Below the pieces are notes generated by a model. The model was not told the DNA's origin. It saw only the letters and a list, made by a program, of their open reading frames with translations, and made no database searches. Of a stretch of 64,000 nt of DNA, positions 16,416 through 24,481 are shown one piece after another. Source of the stretch: an uncultured Eubacteriales bacterium (GTDB lineage Bacteria; Bacillota; Clostridia; Lachnospirales; Lachnospiraceae); NCBI GenBank assembly GCA_900314525.1, contig OMVN01000002.1, forward strand, positions 62,001 to 126,000, in the 5' to 3' direction. The first letter of the stretch is position 1, and each line of letters begins with the position of its first letter. The position numbers and the translations under genes are program-made.

Positions 16416-17987
16416 ATGGATCAAAAGAAGAGTATTAAGAAATTAGTAATGCACGGAGGAATTCTAGCATTTGCAGGTATAATTGTACGAGTCATAGGAC
16501 TTATCTATAGAATTCCAATGTTGAATATAATTGGAGATAAAGCTTATGGTATATATAGTACAGCATTCAATGTATATAATTTTATGCTGGTATTGTCATC
16601 ATATGGATTGCCAATGGCTATATCGAAACTAGTATCTGACAGGCTTGCTCAGAAACATTATAAAGATGCAAAAAAGATTTTTGTATCTTCTATGATTATT
16701 GCTACTTGTTCAGGTGGAATTGCAGCACTGTTTACATATTTTGGTGCAGAATTCATTGAGAAAAACTTTTATGCAGGATATGAAGGAATAGCAATTCCGT
16801 TAAAGGTACTGGCCCCTACAATTTTTATAGTATCTATGTTAGGAGTATTCAGAGGATTCTTTCAGGGACAGGGAACTACAATTCCTACAGCAATATCCCA
16901 GGTAATTGAACAGATTATTAATGCACTTGTAAGTATCCTTGCAGGATATCTGCTTGTAGCAAAATATAAAGAATCAAGACGACTTGCTGGCTATGGTGCA
17001 GCAGGTGGTACAATGGGTACTGCATTTGGTGCATTTGCAGCTCTTATAGTTCTGGTTGTTATTTATATGGCAGTTAGACCCGTATTTGAGAAGAAAATTC
17101 GAAGGGATAGATATAGCGTTAATGAACCATATGGAGATATAATAAAAATCATAGTTGCTACAATGATTCCAATAATTCTTGGTCAGACATTTTATCAGAT
17201 AAGTGCTACATTAGATGATATTATGTTTGGAAAACTTATGTTAGGTGCAGGAATATCAAAAGCTACTATACAGAGAGCAGTGGGAAATTACAGCTCAAGT
17301 TATGTTATTCTCACAGGTGTTGTTATGGGAGTAGCTTCGGCAATGTCAGCATCAATGCTTCCAAGTATTGTTGCTTCGAAAGCCAGAAGAGAATATGAAG
17401 AAATAAATGAGAAAATAAAGGTGACAGTTCAGACCAATATGTTTGTTGCCATTCCGTCGTTTGTTGGATTAGTTGTTCTTGGAGAACCAATTATAAAACT
17501 TCTTTTTCCAAGACTAAATAGCAATCAAGGTGGAATTATGCTTAAGATTGGTGCTATAGCAGTAGTGTTTTATACTATATCTACTGTAACAAGTTCTGCA
17601 CTGCAAGGTATTGATAAGATGAATGTACCAGTAAAACATTCAAGTATTTCACTTGTAATACATGTCTTTATAGTATATGTTTTGCTTAAATTCACAGATC
17701 TTGGAATTTATGCAATTGTAATAGGAAGTACAACATTCCCTATTGTTATAATGCTGTTAAATCTTTTGTCTTTAAATAGATATATTGGTTATACACAGGA
17801 GATTACAAAAACATTTTTTATCCCACTACTGAGTTCTCTTGTAATGGGTATTGGATGTGTTATTGCATATGATATAATTTATGCAGTTACAAAAATAAAT
17901 ATGATTTCATTGATGTTTGCATTTATAGTTGCAGGCGTTTTATATTTTGGTTGTATGATTATGTTTAAGAAGAAAAAATTTTATTAA
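16416..17987 (+). CDS. polysaccharide biosynthesis / lipid flippase, SpoVB-MurJ-like (MOP superfamily)
   Basis: A 523-aa integral membrane protein with about 14 predicted segments, of the multidrug/oligosaccharidyl-lipid/polysaccharide (MOP) exporter superfamily. The start KLVMHGGILAFAGIIVRVIG and the following YRIPMLNIIGDKAYGIYSTA are typical of Bacillus SpoVB/YtgP-type proteins, which are candidate flippases for lipid-linked cell-wall precursors. It may serve vegetative lipid II flipping or spore cortex synthesis, and sequence alone does not decide. GCGGAGG upstream gives a good start. trpS follows after 12 bases, so the two are probably co-transcribed. Confidence 0.85.
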   Translation: MDQKKSIKKLVMHGGILAFAGIIVRVIGLIYRIPMLNIIGDKAYGIYSTAFNVYNFMLVLSSYGLPMAISKLVSDRLAQKHYKDAKKIFVSSMIIATCSGGIAALFTYFGAEFIEKNFYAGYEGIAIPLKVLAPTIFIVSMLGVFRGFFQGQGTTIPTAISQVIEQIINALVSILAGYLLVAKYKESRRLAGYGAAGGTMGTAFGAFAALIVLVVIYMAVRPVFEKKIRRDRYSVNEPYGDIIKIIVATMIPIILGQTFYQISATLDDIMFGKLMLGAGISKATIQRAVGNYSSSYVILTGVVMGVASAMSASMLPSIVASKARREYEEINEKIKVTVQTNMFVAIPSFVGLVVLGEPIIKLLFPRLNSNQGGIMLKIGAIAVVFYTISTVTSSALQGIDKMNVPVKHSSISLVIHVFIVYVLLKFTDLGIYAIVIGSTTFPIVIMLLNLLSLNRYIGYTQEITKTFFIPLLSSLVMGIGCVIAYDIIYAVTKINMISLMFAFIVAGVLYFGCMIMFKKKKFY

Positions 17988-17999
17988 TCGGAGGAAAAA

Positions 18000-19082
18000 A
18001 TGAGTAAGATTATTTTAACAGGTGACAGACCTACAGGAAAATTACATGTCGGACATTATGTTGGTTCATTAAAGAGAAGAGTAGAACTTCAGAATTCGGG
18101 AAGTTTTGATGATATATATATCATGATTGCTGATGCCCAGGCTCTTACAGATAATGCTGATAATCCTAAAAAAGTAAGGGATAATATTATGGAAGTTGCA
18201 CTTGATTATCTCTCATGTGGTATTGATCCTGAAAAATCCACATTATTAATACAGTCAGAGGTTCCTGAATTAACAGAATTATCGTTTTATTATATGAATC
18301 TTGTTACAGTTTCGAGAGTTCAGCGTAATCCTACTGTTAAATCTGAAATACAGATGAGAAATTTTGAAGCAAGTATACCGGTAGGATTTTTTACATACCC
18401 AATTTCCCAGGCTGCAGATATTACAGCATTTAAGGCAACTACAGTTCCAGTAGGTGAAGATCAGCTCCCAATGCTTGAGCAGACAAAGGAGATTGTGAGA
18501 AAATTTAACTCTGTATATGGAGATACATTAGTAGAGCCAGAGATTCTTCTTCCAGACAATAAGGCATGCTTAAGACTTCCAGGTATAGATGGAAAGGCAA
18601 AAATGAGCAAATCTCTTGGTAACTGTATTTATTTATCAGAAGAAACAAATGAAATAAAGAAAAAAGTTATGAGTATGTATACAGATCCAGACCATATCAA
18701 AATTGAAGATCCTGGAAAACTTGAAGGAAATACTGTATTCACATATCTTGATGCATTTAGTACAAAAGAACATTTTGAGGAATTTCTTCCAGATTATTCA
18801 TGCCTTGATGAATTGAAAGAGCATTACACAAAGGGTGGACTGGGTGATGTTAAGGTAAAGAAATTCTTAAATAATGTTATTCAGTCTGAGTTAGAACCTA
18901 TAAGAAATAGAAGAGCGGAGTACCAGAAAGATATTACTTATGTATATGACATTCTTAAGAGTGGAACTGAAAAAGCGAGAGAAGTTGCTGCAAATACTCT
19001 TTCTGAAGTAAAGAATTCAATGAAAATAAATTATTTCGATAATAGAGAGTGGCTTGAGGAACAGATTAAAAAGTATTCATAA
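18000..19082 (+). CDS. trpS: tryptophan-tRNA ligase
   Basis: Class I aminoacyl-tRNA synthetase charging tRNA-Trp. The HIGH-type motif appears as TGKLHVGHYVGSL at about residues 12-24, and the KMSKS loop is GKAKMSKSLGN at about 198-208. The 360-aa length and the N-terminal ILTGDRPTG place it with the TrpS form common in Clostridia and Streptococci. A CGGAGG Shine-Dalgarno sequence lies just before the ATG. With only 12 bases to the previous gene there is no room for a T-box leader, so Trp-dependent control at this point is unlikely. Confidence 0.96.
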   Translation: MSKIILTGDRPTGKLHVGHYVGSLKRRVELQNSGSFDDIYIMIADAQALTDNADNPKKVRDNIMEVALDYLSCGIDPEKSTLLIQSEVPELTELSFYYMNLVTVSRVQRNPTVKSEIQMRNFEASIPVGFFTYPISQAADITAFKATTVPVGEDQLPMLEQTKEIVRKFNSVYGDTLVEPEILLPDNKACLRLPGIDGKAKMSKSLGNCIYLSEETNEIKKKVMSMYTDPDHIKIEDPGKLEGNTVFTYLDAFSTKEHFEEFLPDYSCLDELKEHYTKGGLGDVKVKKFLNNVIQSELEPIRNRRAEYQKDITYVYDILKSGTEKAREVAANTLSEVKNSMKINYFDNREWLEEQIKKYS

Positions 19083-19184
19083 TATCTTTACTTAATTTTC
19101 ACACAAAAGTCACATAAAAAAGGTAATATGTATATATCAAAGCAGTAGCGATGATAAAATTTTCTTTTCATATTTCCTCATATA

Positions 19185-19254
19185 CCGAACGTGGTTTTGG
19201 ATTTCGATATCTAGATAGTGATACGAAATACAAAATCTAGGTTCGGATTTTTTT
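19185..19254 (+). terminator. long rho-independent terminator after trpS
   Basis: CCGAAC/GTTCGG (19185-19190/19241-19246), TTTTG/CAAAA (19195-19199/19231-19235), ATTTCG/CGAAAT (19201-19206/19224-19229) and an inner TATC/GATA stack into one rod. It is followed by a T-tract. It is longer than most terminators in the window. Confidence 0.75.
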
Positions 19255-19305
19255 ATGCATAGCAAATTTTTTTCATAATATAATAATAAGAAAAAGAAAA
19301 TATAT

Positions 19306-20448
19306 ATGAAGAAAATTATTAATATAGTACTGACTTTAATTATAATTATGTATTGTCCATACTATTCTTATGGCTCAGAATTACAGGAAAATGACCTGTT
19401 TGCTAAATCTGCAATTTTGATTGATGGGGACAGCAACAGGGTTTTGTATGAGAAGAATGCTCATGAAAGAATGGCAAATGCAAGTACTACTAAAATAATG
19501 ACGTGTATTGTAGCACTGGAGAATGGGAAACTTGATGACATTGCAGAGTTTTCCGAATATGCTACAAAAATGCCAAAGGTAAAACTTGGTGCAAGTAAGG
19601 GGAGTAAATATAAAATAGAAGATCTTTTGTATTCGCTTATGCTTGAATCTCATAATGATACTGCAGTCGCCATAGCAGAACATATAGGTGGAAGTGTAGA
19701 AGGATATGCCAAAATGATGAATGAAAAGGCTAAGAGTCTTGGACTTTCGGATACAAATTTTGTGACTCCAAATGGACTTGATGCAGAAAATCATTATACA
19801 ACAGCATATGACTTGGCAATTATCAGCTCATATGCAATTAAAAACAAGGAATTTTTAAAAATAATAAACACTAAATCATATTCTTTTTCTGACTTGGATG
19901 GGAAAAATAATTTTACAGTTAATAATAAGGATTTGTTTCTTGACATGTATGAAGGTGCGTTTGGAGTGAAAACGGGATTTACTGGAAATGCAGGATATTG
20001 CTTCGTGGGTGCATCAAAGAGAGACAATAAAACATTTATTAGTGTGGTTCTGGCAAGTGGATGGCCTCCATCAAAAACGAATAAGTGGAAAGATACGGTT
20101 AAGTTAATGAATTTTGGCAATGATAATTATGAACACAGGGTTTTGTTTGAATCTATAAGTGATTTTAAAAGAATAAGAGTTAGTAATGGTACTAAGAAAT
20201 ATTGTGACACAAGGATAGATGGATTTTATGAAACCCTTATTTCTGATATGGACGTAGTTGATATTAAGTATGTATTAGATAAAAATGTTCATGCCCCAGT
20301 ATATGAGGGACAGAATCTGGGCAGGTCGGAGTTGTATATAAACAATAAAAAAATTACTGAGTTTTCAATAACATCAAAAGAATATATTCAGAAATTTGAT
20401 TTTGAATACTGTATGAAAAAAATAATAAATAAATATCTGATTGAATAA
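19306..20448 (+). CDS. D-alanyl-D-alanine carboxypeptidase (PBP5/DacF family), second copy
   Basis: Exported DD-carboxypeptidase, 380 aa. A signal peptide at about residues 1-24 ends near SYGSE. The catalytic motifs are STTK near residue 62, SHN (SxN) near 116 and KTG near 222. The C-terminal PBP5 domain includes VHAPVYEGQNLG. It is clearly paralogous to the protein at 9778-10977 but diverged, so this is not a recent duplication. It appears to be transcribed alone, between a terminator and the promoter of the Na+ pump operon. Whether it acts in vegetative wall or spore cortex is unknown. Confidence 0.93.
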   Translation: MKKIINIVLTLIIIMYCPYYSYGSELQENDLFAKSAILIDGDSNRVLYEKNAHERMANASTTKIMTCIVALENGKLDDIAEFSEYATKMPKVKLGASKGSKYKIEDLLYSLMLESHNDTAVAIAEHIGGSVEGYAKMMNEKAKSLGLSDTNFVTPNGLDAENHYTTAYDLAIISSYAIKNKEFLKIINTKSYSFSDLDGKNNFTVNNKDLFLDMYEGAFGVKTGFTGNAGYCFVGASKRDNKTFISVVLASGWPPSKTNKWKDTVKLMNFGNDNYEHRVLFESISDFKRIRVSNGTKKYCDTRIDGFYETLISDMDVVDIKYVLDKNVHAPVYEGQNLGRSELYINNKKITEFSITSKEYIQKFDFEYCMKKIINKYLIE

Positions 20449-20472
20449 ATATTTTTGGAACAAACAAACTCC

Positions 20473-20501
20473 TTGCTTTTTTTTATATTAAGTAATAAAA
20501 T
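20473..20501 (+). promoter_or_regulatory. probable promoter of the Na+ pump decarboxylase operon
   Basis: TTGCTT (20473-20478) and TAAAAT (20496-20501) have a 17-base spacer. The leader then holds a small CTGTA/TACAG hairpin before the GGAGG of the first gene. Confidence 0.45.
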
Positions 20502-20592
20502 ATACTAGGCGTGAAATTGGAATTTTTTACAGTTTTAGCTAAGATAAAGGCTGTATTATATATACAGTTTAAATATAAGATGGAGGTTAGAA

Positions 20593-22005
20593 ATGATGAG
20601 TACAACATCAAATGTATCAGCAGGTAAGAGAATAGAAGCATTACTTGATGATAACAGTTTTGTTGAAATTGGTAATCTTGTTAAGGCAAGAAACACTGAT
20701 TTTAATTTGGCACAAAGAGAGACTCCTGCAGATGGCGTAATTACAGGATATGGCACAATTAATAATGCACTTGTTTATGTGTATAGCCAGGATGCAACTG
20801 TATTAGGTGGTTCTGTTGGTGAAATGCATGCAAAGAAGATAGCTAAAATCTATGATATGGCTATAAAGATGGGTGCGCCTGTAATAGGACTTGTTGACTG
20901 CGCAGGACTTAGACTTGAAGAGGCTACAGATGCATTAAATGCATTTGGTGAAATATATTTAAAGAAGGCAACAGCTTCAGGAGTTGTTCCTCAGGTTACA
21001 GCCGTATTTGGAAATTGTGGTGGTGGACTTTCAGTTTTAAGTCAGTTATCAGACTTTACATTTATGGCAGATGATGCAAAGTTATTTGTTAATTCACCAA
21101 ATACAATTGATTCAAATTATACAGAGAAATGTGATACAGCATCTTCTGAATTCCAGAGCAATAACACAGCAAATGTTGATTATGTATCAAATGAGGATGA
21201 TGTAATTGCAAAGATTAGAGATTTAGTTGATTTATTACCTGGTAATTTCGAGGAGAGTGCATATGACGATGAGTGCACTGATGATTTAAACAGAGCATGT
21301 GCTGGAATCGAAGGATTAGTAAATGACATGCCAGCGTTAATTGAGAATGTTGCTGATAATGGTAATTTCTTCCAGTTAAAGACAAATTATGCAACAGATA
21401 TGGTTACTGGATTTATTAAATTAAATGGAAATACAGTAGGTGTTGTTGCTAATAATTCAGATATTCTTTCTGTTTCAGGATGTTATAAGGCAGAAGAACT
21501 TGTAAAATTCTGTGATGCTTTTGATATTCCTGTTGTTACATTTACAAATGTTACAGGTTTTGAGACATCTATGAACGAAGAGAAAAATATAGCAAAGGCA
21601 GTTGCAAAACTTACTTATGCTTTTGCAAATGCAACAGTTCCAAAAGTAAACGTTGTAGTTGAAAATGCATTCGGAAGTGCTTATGTTGCAATGAACAGCA
21701 AAGGAATTGGAGCAGATATTGTATATGCATGGACAGATGCAAAGGTTGGAATGATGAATGCTGAATCAGCTGCAAAGATTATCTATGCAGATGAGATAGC
21801 AAAATCAAAGGATGCTGCAAAGACAATAAGTGAAAAAGCAGCTGCATATGATGAACTTCAGTTAAGCACAGCTTCTGCAGCAGCAAGAGGTTATGTAGAT
21901 ACAGTTGTTTCACCTTGTGATACAAGAAAATATCTTATTGGTGCATTAGAAATGCTTTTTACAAAAAGGGAAGAAAAACCATTTAAGAAACATGGAACAA
22001 TTTAA
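20593..22005 (+). CDS. acyl-CoA carboxyltransferase-like subunit (MmdA/12S family), divergent
   Basis: A crotonase-fold carboxyltransferase related to the alpha subunit of methylmalonyl-CoA or glutaconyl-CoA decarboxylase and to the 12S transcarboxylase subunit, which move CO2 between an acyl-CoA and biotin. Family segments are GDGVITGYG-like ADGVITGYGTI, DATVLGGSVGEMHAKKI, ATVPKVNVVVENAFGSAYVAM and GADIVYAW. At 470 aa it is shorter than usual (about 510), lacking the N-terminal coil. Oxyanion-hole segments are altered: DCAGLRLEE for DSGGARIQE, and GNCGGGLSVLSQ for GPCAGGAVYSPA. It opens a five-gene operon. The acyl-CoA substrate, or whether it is still catalytic, cannot be told from the sequence. 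Confidence 0.85.
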   Translation: MMSTTSNVSAGKRIEALLDDNSFVEIGNLVKARNTDFNLAQRETPADGVITGYGTINNALVYVYSQDATVLGGSVGEMHAKKIAKIYDMAIKMGAPVIGLVDCAGLRLEEATDALNAFGEIYLKKATASGVVPQVTAVFGNCGGGLSVLSQLSDFTFMADDAKLFVNSPNTIDSNYTEKCDTASSEFQSNNTANVDYVSNEDDVIAKIRDLVDLLPGNFEESAYDDECTDDLNRACAGIEGLVNDMPALIENVADNGNFFQLKTNYATDMVTGFIKLNGNTVGVVANNSDILSVSGCYKAEELVKFCDAFDIPVVTFTNVTGFETSMNEEKNIAKAVAKLTYAFANATVPKVNVVVENAFGSAYVAMNSKGIGADIVYAWTDAKVGMMNAESAAKIIYADEIAKSKDAAKTISEKAAAYDELQLSTASAAARGYVDTVVSPCDTRKYLIGALEMLFTKREEKPFKKHGTI

Positions 22006-22019
22006 TTGAGGTGAAGAAT

Positions 22020-22856
22020 ATGAAGAATTTCAAAAAAATAGTTATACTTGTCTCAATTCTCACATTTGCATTTAGCTTGTCATCATGTGGAAGTAAAAAG
22101 AATGTAAAACCTAATTTCGACTATGATGAATCAGAATTAGTACAGACTGTAGTACAGATAACAGAAGAGTTTGCAAAGCTTTCTGATGACGATCATAAAC
22201 AGTTAGAAAGTCAGCTTAAATCCTCAGCAAAAAAGGATGAAAGATATGAGACTTATCTAAGTGCTCTTAGTTCAGTGGACAGCACAAAAGAAGAATGCGG
22301 AGAATATGTAGGATTTGTCAAAGACAAAAATGATAAAGAAAAGTATAAGATTGAGACTGATAAAGACAATGTTACTATTACTATGACTGCAAAATTTGAA
22401 AAGAAGTCTAAAAAGAGAAATGTTAAAATCAAGTTTGTAGTAGAAGAAGGTAATGATGGCAATGCACAGATTTCATCAATGACATATGAACCTGTTTATT
22501 CAATTGGAGAAAAAATGGGAAAAGCCGGACTTAATACTCTTATGGGAATGGGTATAGTATTCACTATCCTTATTTTCTTAAGCTTATTTATCAGCTTATT
22601 TAAATATGTTGATGGAATAGTTGCAGGACTTTCAAAAATCAAAAATATTTTTGTAAGAGGCAACAAGAAAAAAGTTTCTGATAATAAAGAAAATGCTAAT
22701 TCCCATGATTCAGCTAATTTAGCAGATGATACAGAACTTGTAGCAGTTATTACAGCAGCAATTGCACATATGAATGCAGAAACTGGTGCAAGCGGAGACG
22801 GATTTGTTGTTCGTTCTATAAGACGAGTATCAGGAAGTAAATGGAATAAAAGATAA
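22020..22856 (+). CDS. OadG-like decarboxylase gamma subunit with N-terminal lipoprotein domain
   Basis: Probable membrane-anchoring small subunit of the Na+ pump. A lipoprotein signal peptide ends with Cys near residue 23 (LSSCGS). An extracytoplasmic domain of about 140 residues follows. Next comes one membrane segment, GMGIVFTILIFLSLFISLF, and a cytosolic tail ending TELVAVITAAIAHM...FVVRSIRRV, the hallmark of OadG/MmdC-type gamma chains. Classical OadG starts directly with the membrane helix, so the 278-aa size reflects an added exported domain. A GTG nine bases upstream is possible, but GAGGTG before this ATG fits better. It lies between the carboxyltransferase and biotin carrier genes. 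Confidence 0.8.
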   Translation: MKNFKKIVILVSILTFAFSLSSCGSKKNVKPNFDYDESELVQTVVQITEEFAKLSDDDHKQLESQLKSSAKKDERYETYLSALSSVDSTKEECGEYVGFVKDKNDKEKYKIETDKDNVTITMTAKFEKKSKKRNVKIKFVVEEGNDGNAQISSMTYEPVYSIGEKMGKAGLNTLMGMGIVFTILIFLSLFISLFKYVDGIVAGLSKIKNIFVRGNKKKVSDNKENANSHDSANLADDTELVAVITAAIAHMNAETGASGDGFVVRSIRRVSGSKWNKR

Positions 22857-22901
22857 AGAAAGGAAAAGTCTTAGGGAAACCTATAATGACAGGTAAATAA
22901 A

Positions 22902-23267
22902 ATGAAAAATTATAGAATTACAGTAAATGGAAATGTATATGATGTAGAGGTTGAAGAAGTAGGAGCATCTGCTTCTCAGTCAGCACCTGCTGCAGCACCT
23001 GTAAAGGCAGCAGCACCAGTAAAGGCAGCAGCACCAGCAGCTACAGGAGCTGGAAGTGTAAAGATTAACGCTCCAATGCCAGGAAAGATTTTATCTGTAA
23101 AGGCAAGTGTTGGACAGGCAGTTAAAAAAGGAGATACAATAATGGTTCTTGAAGCTATGAAGATGGAGAATGAAATTCCAGCACCAGCAGATGGAACAAT
23201 AGCAAGCATTGATGTAAAAGAGGGCGCAAGTGTTGAGGCAGGCGCTGTTTTAGGATCATTAAATTAA
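22902..23267 (+). CDS. gcdC: biotin carboxyl carrier protein of the Na+ pump decarboxylase
   Basis: Carries CO2 on biotin between carboxyltransferase sites and the membrane beta subunit. The 121-aa protein has a short N-terminal segment, an Ala/Pro/Lys-rich flexible linker with a tandem APVKAA repeat (residues about 27-47), and a C-terminal biotinyl domain. The biotin-accepting Lys is in EAMKMENEI near residue 88. The linker DNA is itself a tandem repeat. BirA, encoded at 57956-58942, is the likely biotinylating enzyme. The symbol follows the glutaconyl-CoA decarboxylase nomenclature; mmdC or oadA-C would be equally valid. Confidence 0.92.
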   Translation: MKNYRITVNGNVYDVEVEEVGASASQSAPAAAPVKAAAPVKAAAPAATGAGSVKINAPMPGKILSVKASVGQAVKKGDTIMVLEAMKMENEIPAPADGTIASIDVKEGASVEAGAVLGSLN

Positions 23268-23292
23268 TTTGGAATGAACAGGAGGCTTTACA

Positions 23293-24447
23293 ATGGATTA
23301 CATTGTTGACACACTTGGAAATCTATTGCATCAGACAGCATTCTTGAATCTTACATGGGGTAACTACGTAATGATTTTAGTTGCTTTCGTATTTTTATAT
23401 CTTGCAATAGCACATGACTTTGAACCGCTCTTGCTTGTTCCTATCGCATTTGGTATGTTATTGGTAAATATTTATCCTGATATTACAATGAGCATAGCAG
23501 ATTCGGACAATGGCGTAGGAGGTTTATTACATTATTTCTATTTATTAGATGAATGGAGTATTTTACCATCACTTATTTTCTTAGGTGTTGGAGCAATGAC
23601 AGATTTCGGTCCGTTAATTGCAAATCCTTCATGCTTTATACTTGGTGCTGCAGCACAGTTCGGTATTTATATTGCATATTTTATGGCAATATTTATGGGA
23701 TTCGGCGACAAGGCAGCAGCAGCTATTTCAATTATCGGAGGAGCAGATGGCCCAACTTCAATTTTCCTTGCAGGAAAACTTGGACAGGCATCTATTATGG
23801 GACCTATAGCTGTAGCAGCATATTCTTATATGTCACTGGTTCCTATTATCCAGCCACCAGTAATGAAATTACTTACAACAAAGAAAGAAAGAGAAATCAA
23901 AATGGAACAGTTAAGACCTGTTTCAAAGATTGAGAAGATTTTATTTCCTATAGTTATCACAGTTGTTGTTTGTCTTATTCTTCCTACAACAGCTCCACTT
24001 GTTGGTATGCTTATGCTTGGTAACTTATTCAGAGAATGTGGCGTTGTTAAACAGCTTACAGAGACAGCTTCAAATGCACTTATGTACATAGTTGTTATTT
24101 TACTTGGTACTAGTGTAGGAGCTACAACAAGTGCAGAAGCATTTTTAAATTTAGACACATTAAAAATCGTAGCATTAGGACTTATAGCATTTATCTTTGG
24201 TACTGCAGCAGGAGTTATGATAGGAAAACTTATGTGTGTAATCACAAAGGGTAAAATCAATCCACTTATTGGATCAGCAGGTGTTTCTGCAGTTCCAATG
24301 GCAGCCAGAGTATCACAGAAAGTTGGATCTGAGGCAGATCCTACAAACTTCCTTTTGATGCATGCAATGGGACCAAATGTTGCCGGTGTTATCGGTACTG
24401 CAGTAGCAGCAGGTACATTTATGGCTATATTTAATGTTGGTGTATAA
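23293..24447 (+). CDS. gcdB: Na+-translocating decarboxylase beta subunit (OadB/GcdB/MmdB)
   Basis: Integral membrane subunit that decarboxylates carboxybiotin and exports Na+ ions. The 384-aa protein has about nine to eleven membrane segments. Diagnostic motifs are SIIGGADGPTSIF near residues 148-160 (Na+ and catalytic Asp site), FLGVGAMTDFGPLIANP, and the conserved second repeat with GSAGVSAVPMAARV and NFLLMHAMGPNVAGVIG. The position directly after the biotin carrier gene is usual. Together with the two carboxyltransferases it makes the operon an energy-conserving Na+ pump. Confidence 0.96.
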   Translation: MDYIVDTLGNLLHQTAFLNLTWGNYVMILVAFVFLYLAIAHDFEPLLLVPIAFGMLLVNIYPDITMSIADSDNGVGGLLHYFYLLDEWSILPSLIFLGVGAMTDFGPLIANPSCFILGAAAQFGIYIAYFMAIFMGFGDKAAAAISIIGGADGPTSIFLAGKLGQASIMGPIAVAAYSYMSLVPIIQPPVMKLLTTKKEREIKMEQLRPVSKIEKILFPIVITVVVCLILPTTAPLVGMLMLGNLFRECGVVKQLTETASNALMYIVVILLGTSVGATTSAEAFLNLDTLKIVALGLIAFIFGTAAGVMIGKLMCVITKGKINPLIGSAGVSAVPMAARVSQKVGSEADPTNFLLMHAMGPNVAGVIGTAVAAGTFMAIFNVGV

Positions 24448-24481
24448 ATATAATTTTTACAGAAAGGAAAGGTAAGAAAAA

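Noticed and set aside
17988-18000. A T-box leader before trpS
   Set aside because: Only 12 bases separate it from the preceding gene, far too short.
22011-22019. Earlier GTG start for the OadG-like gene
   Set aside because: The GTG is part of the Shine-Dalgarno sequence GAGGTG for the ATG at 22020.
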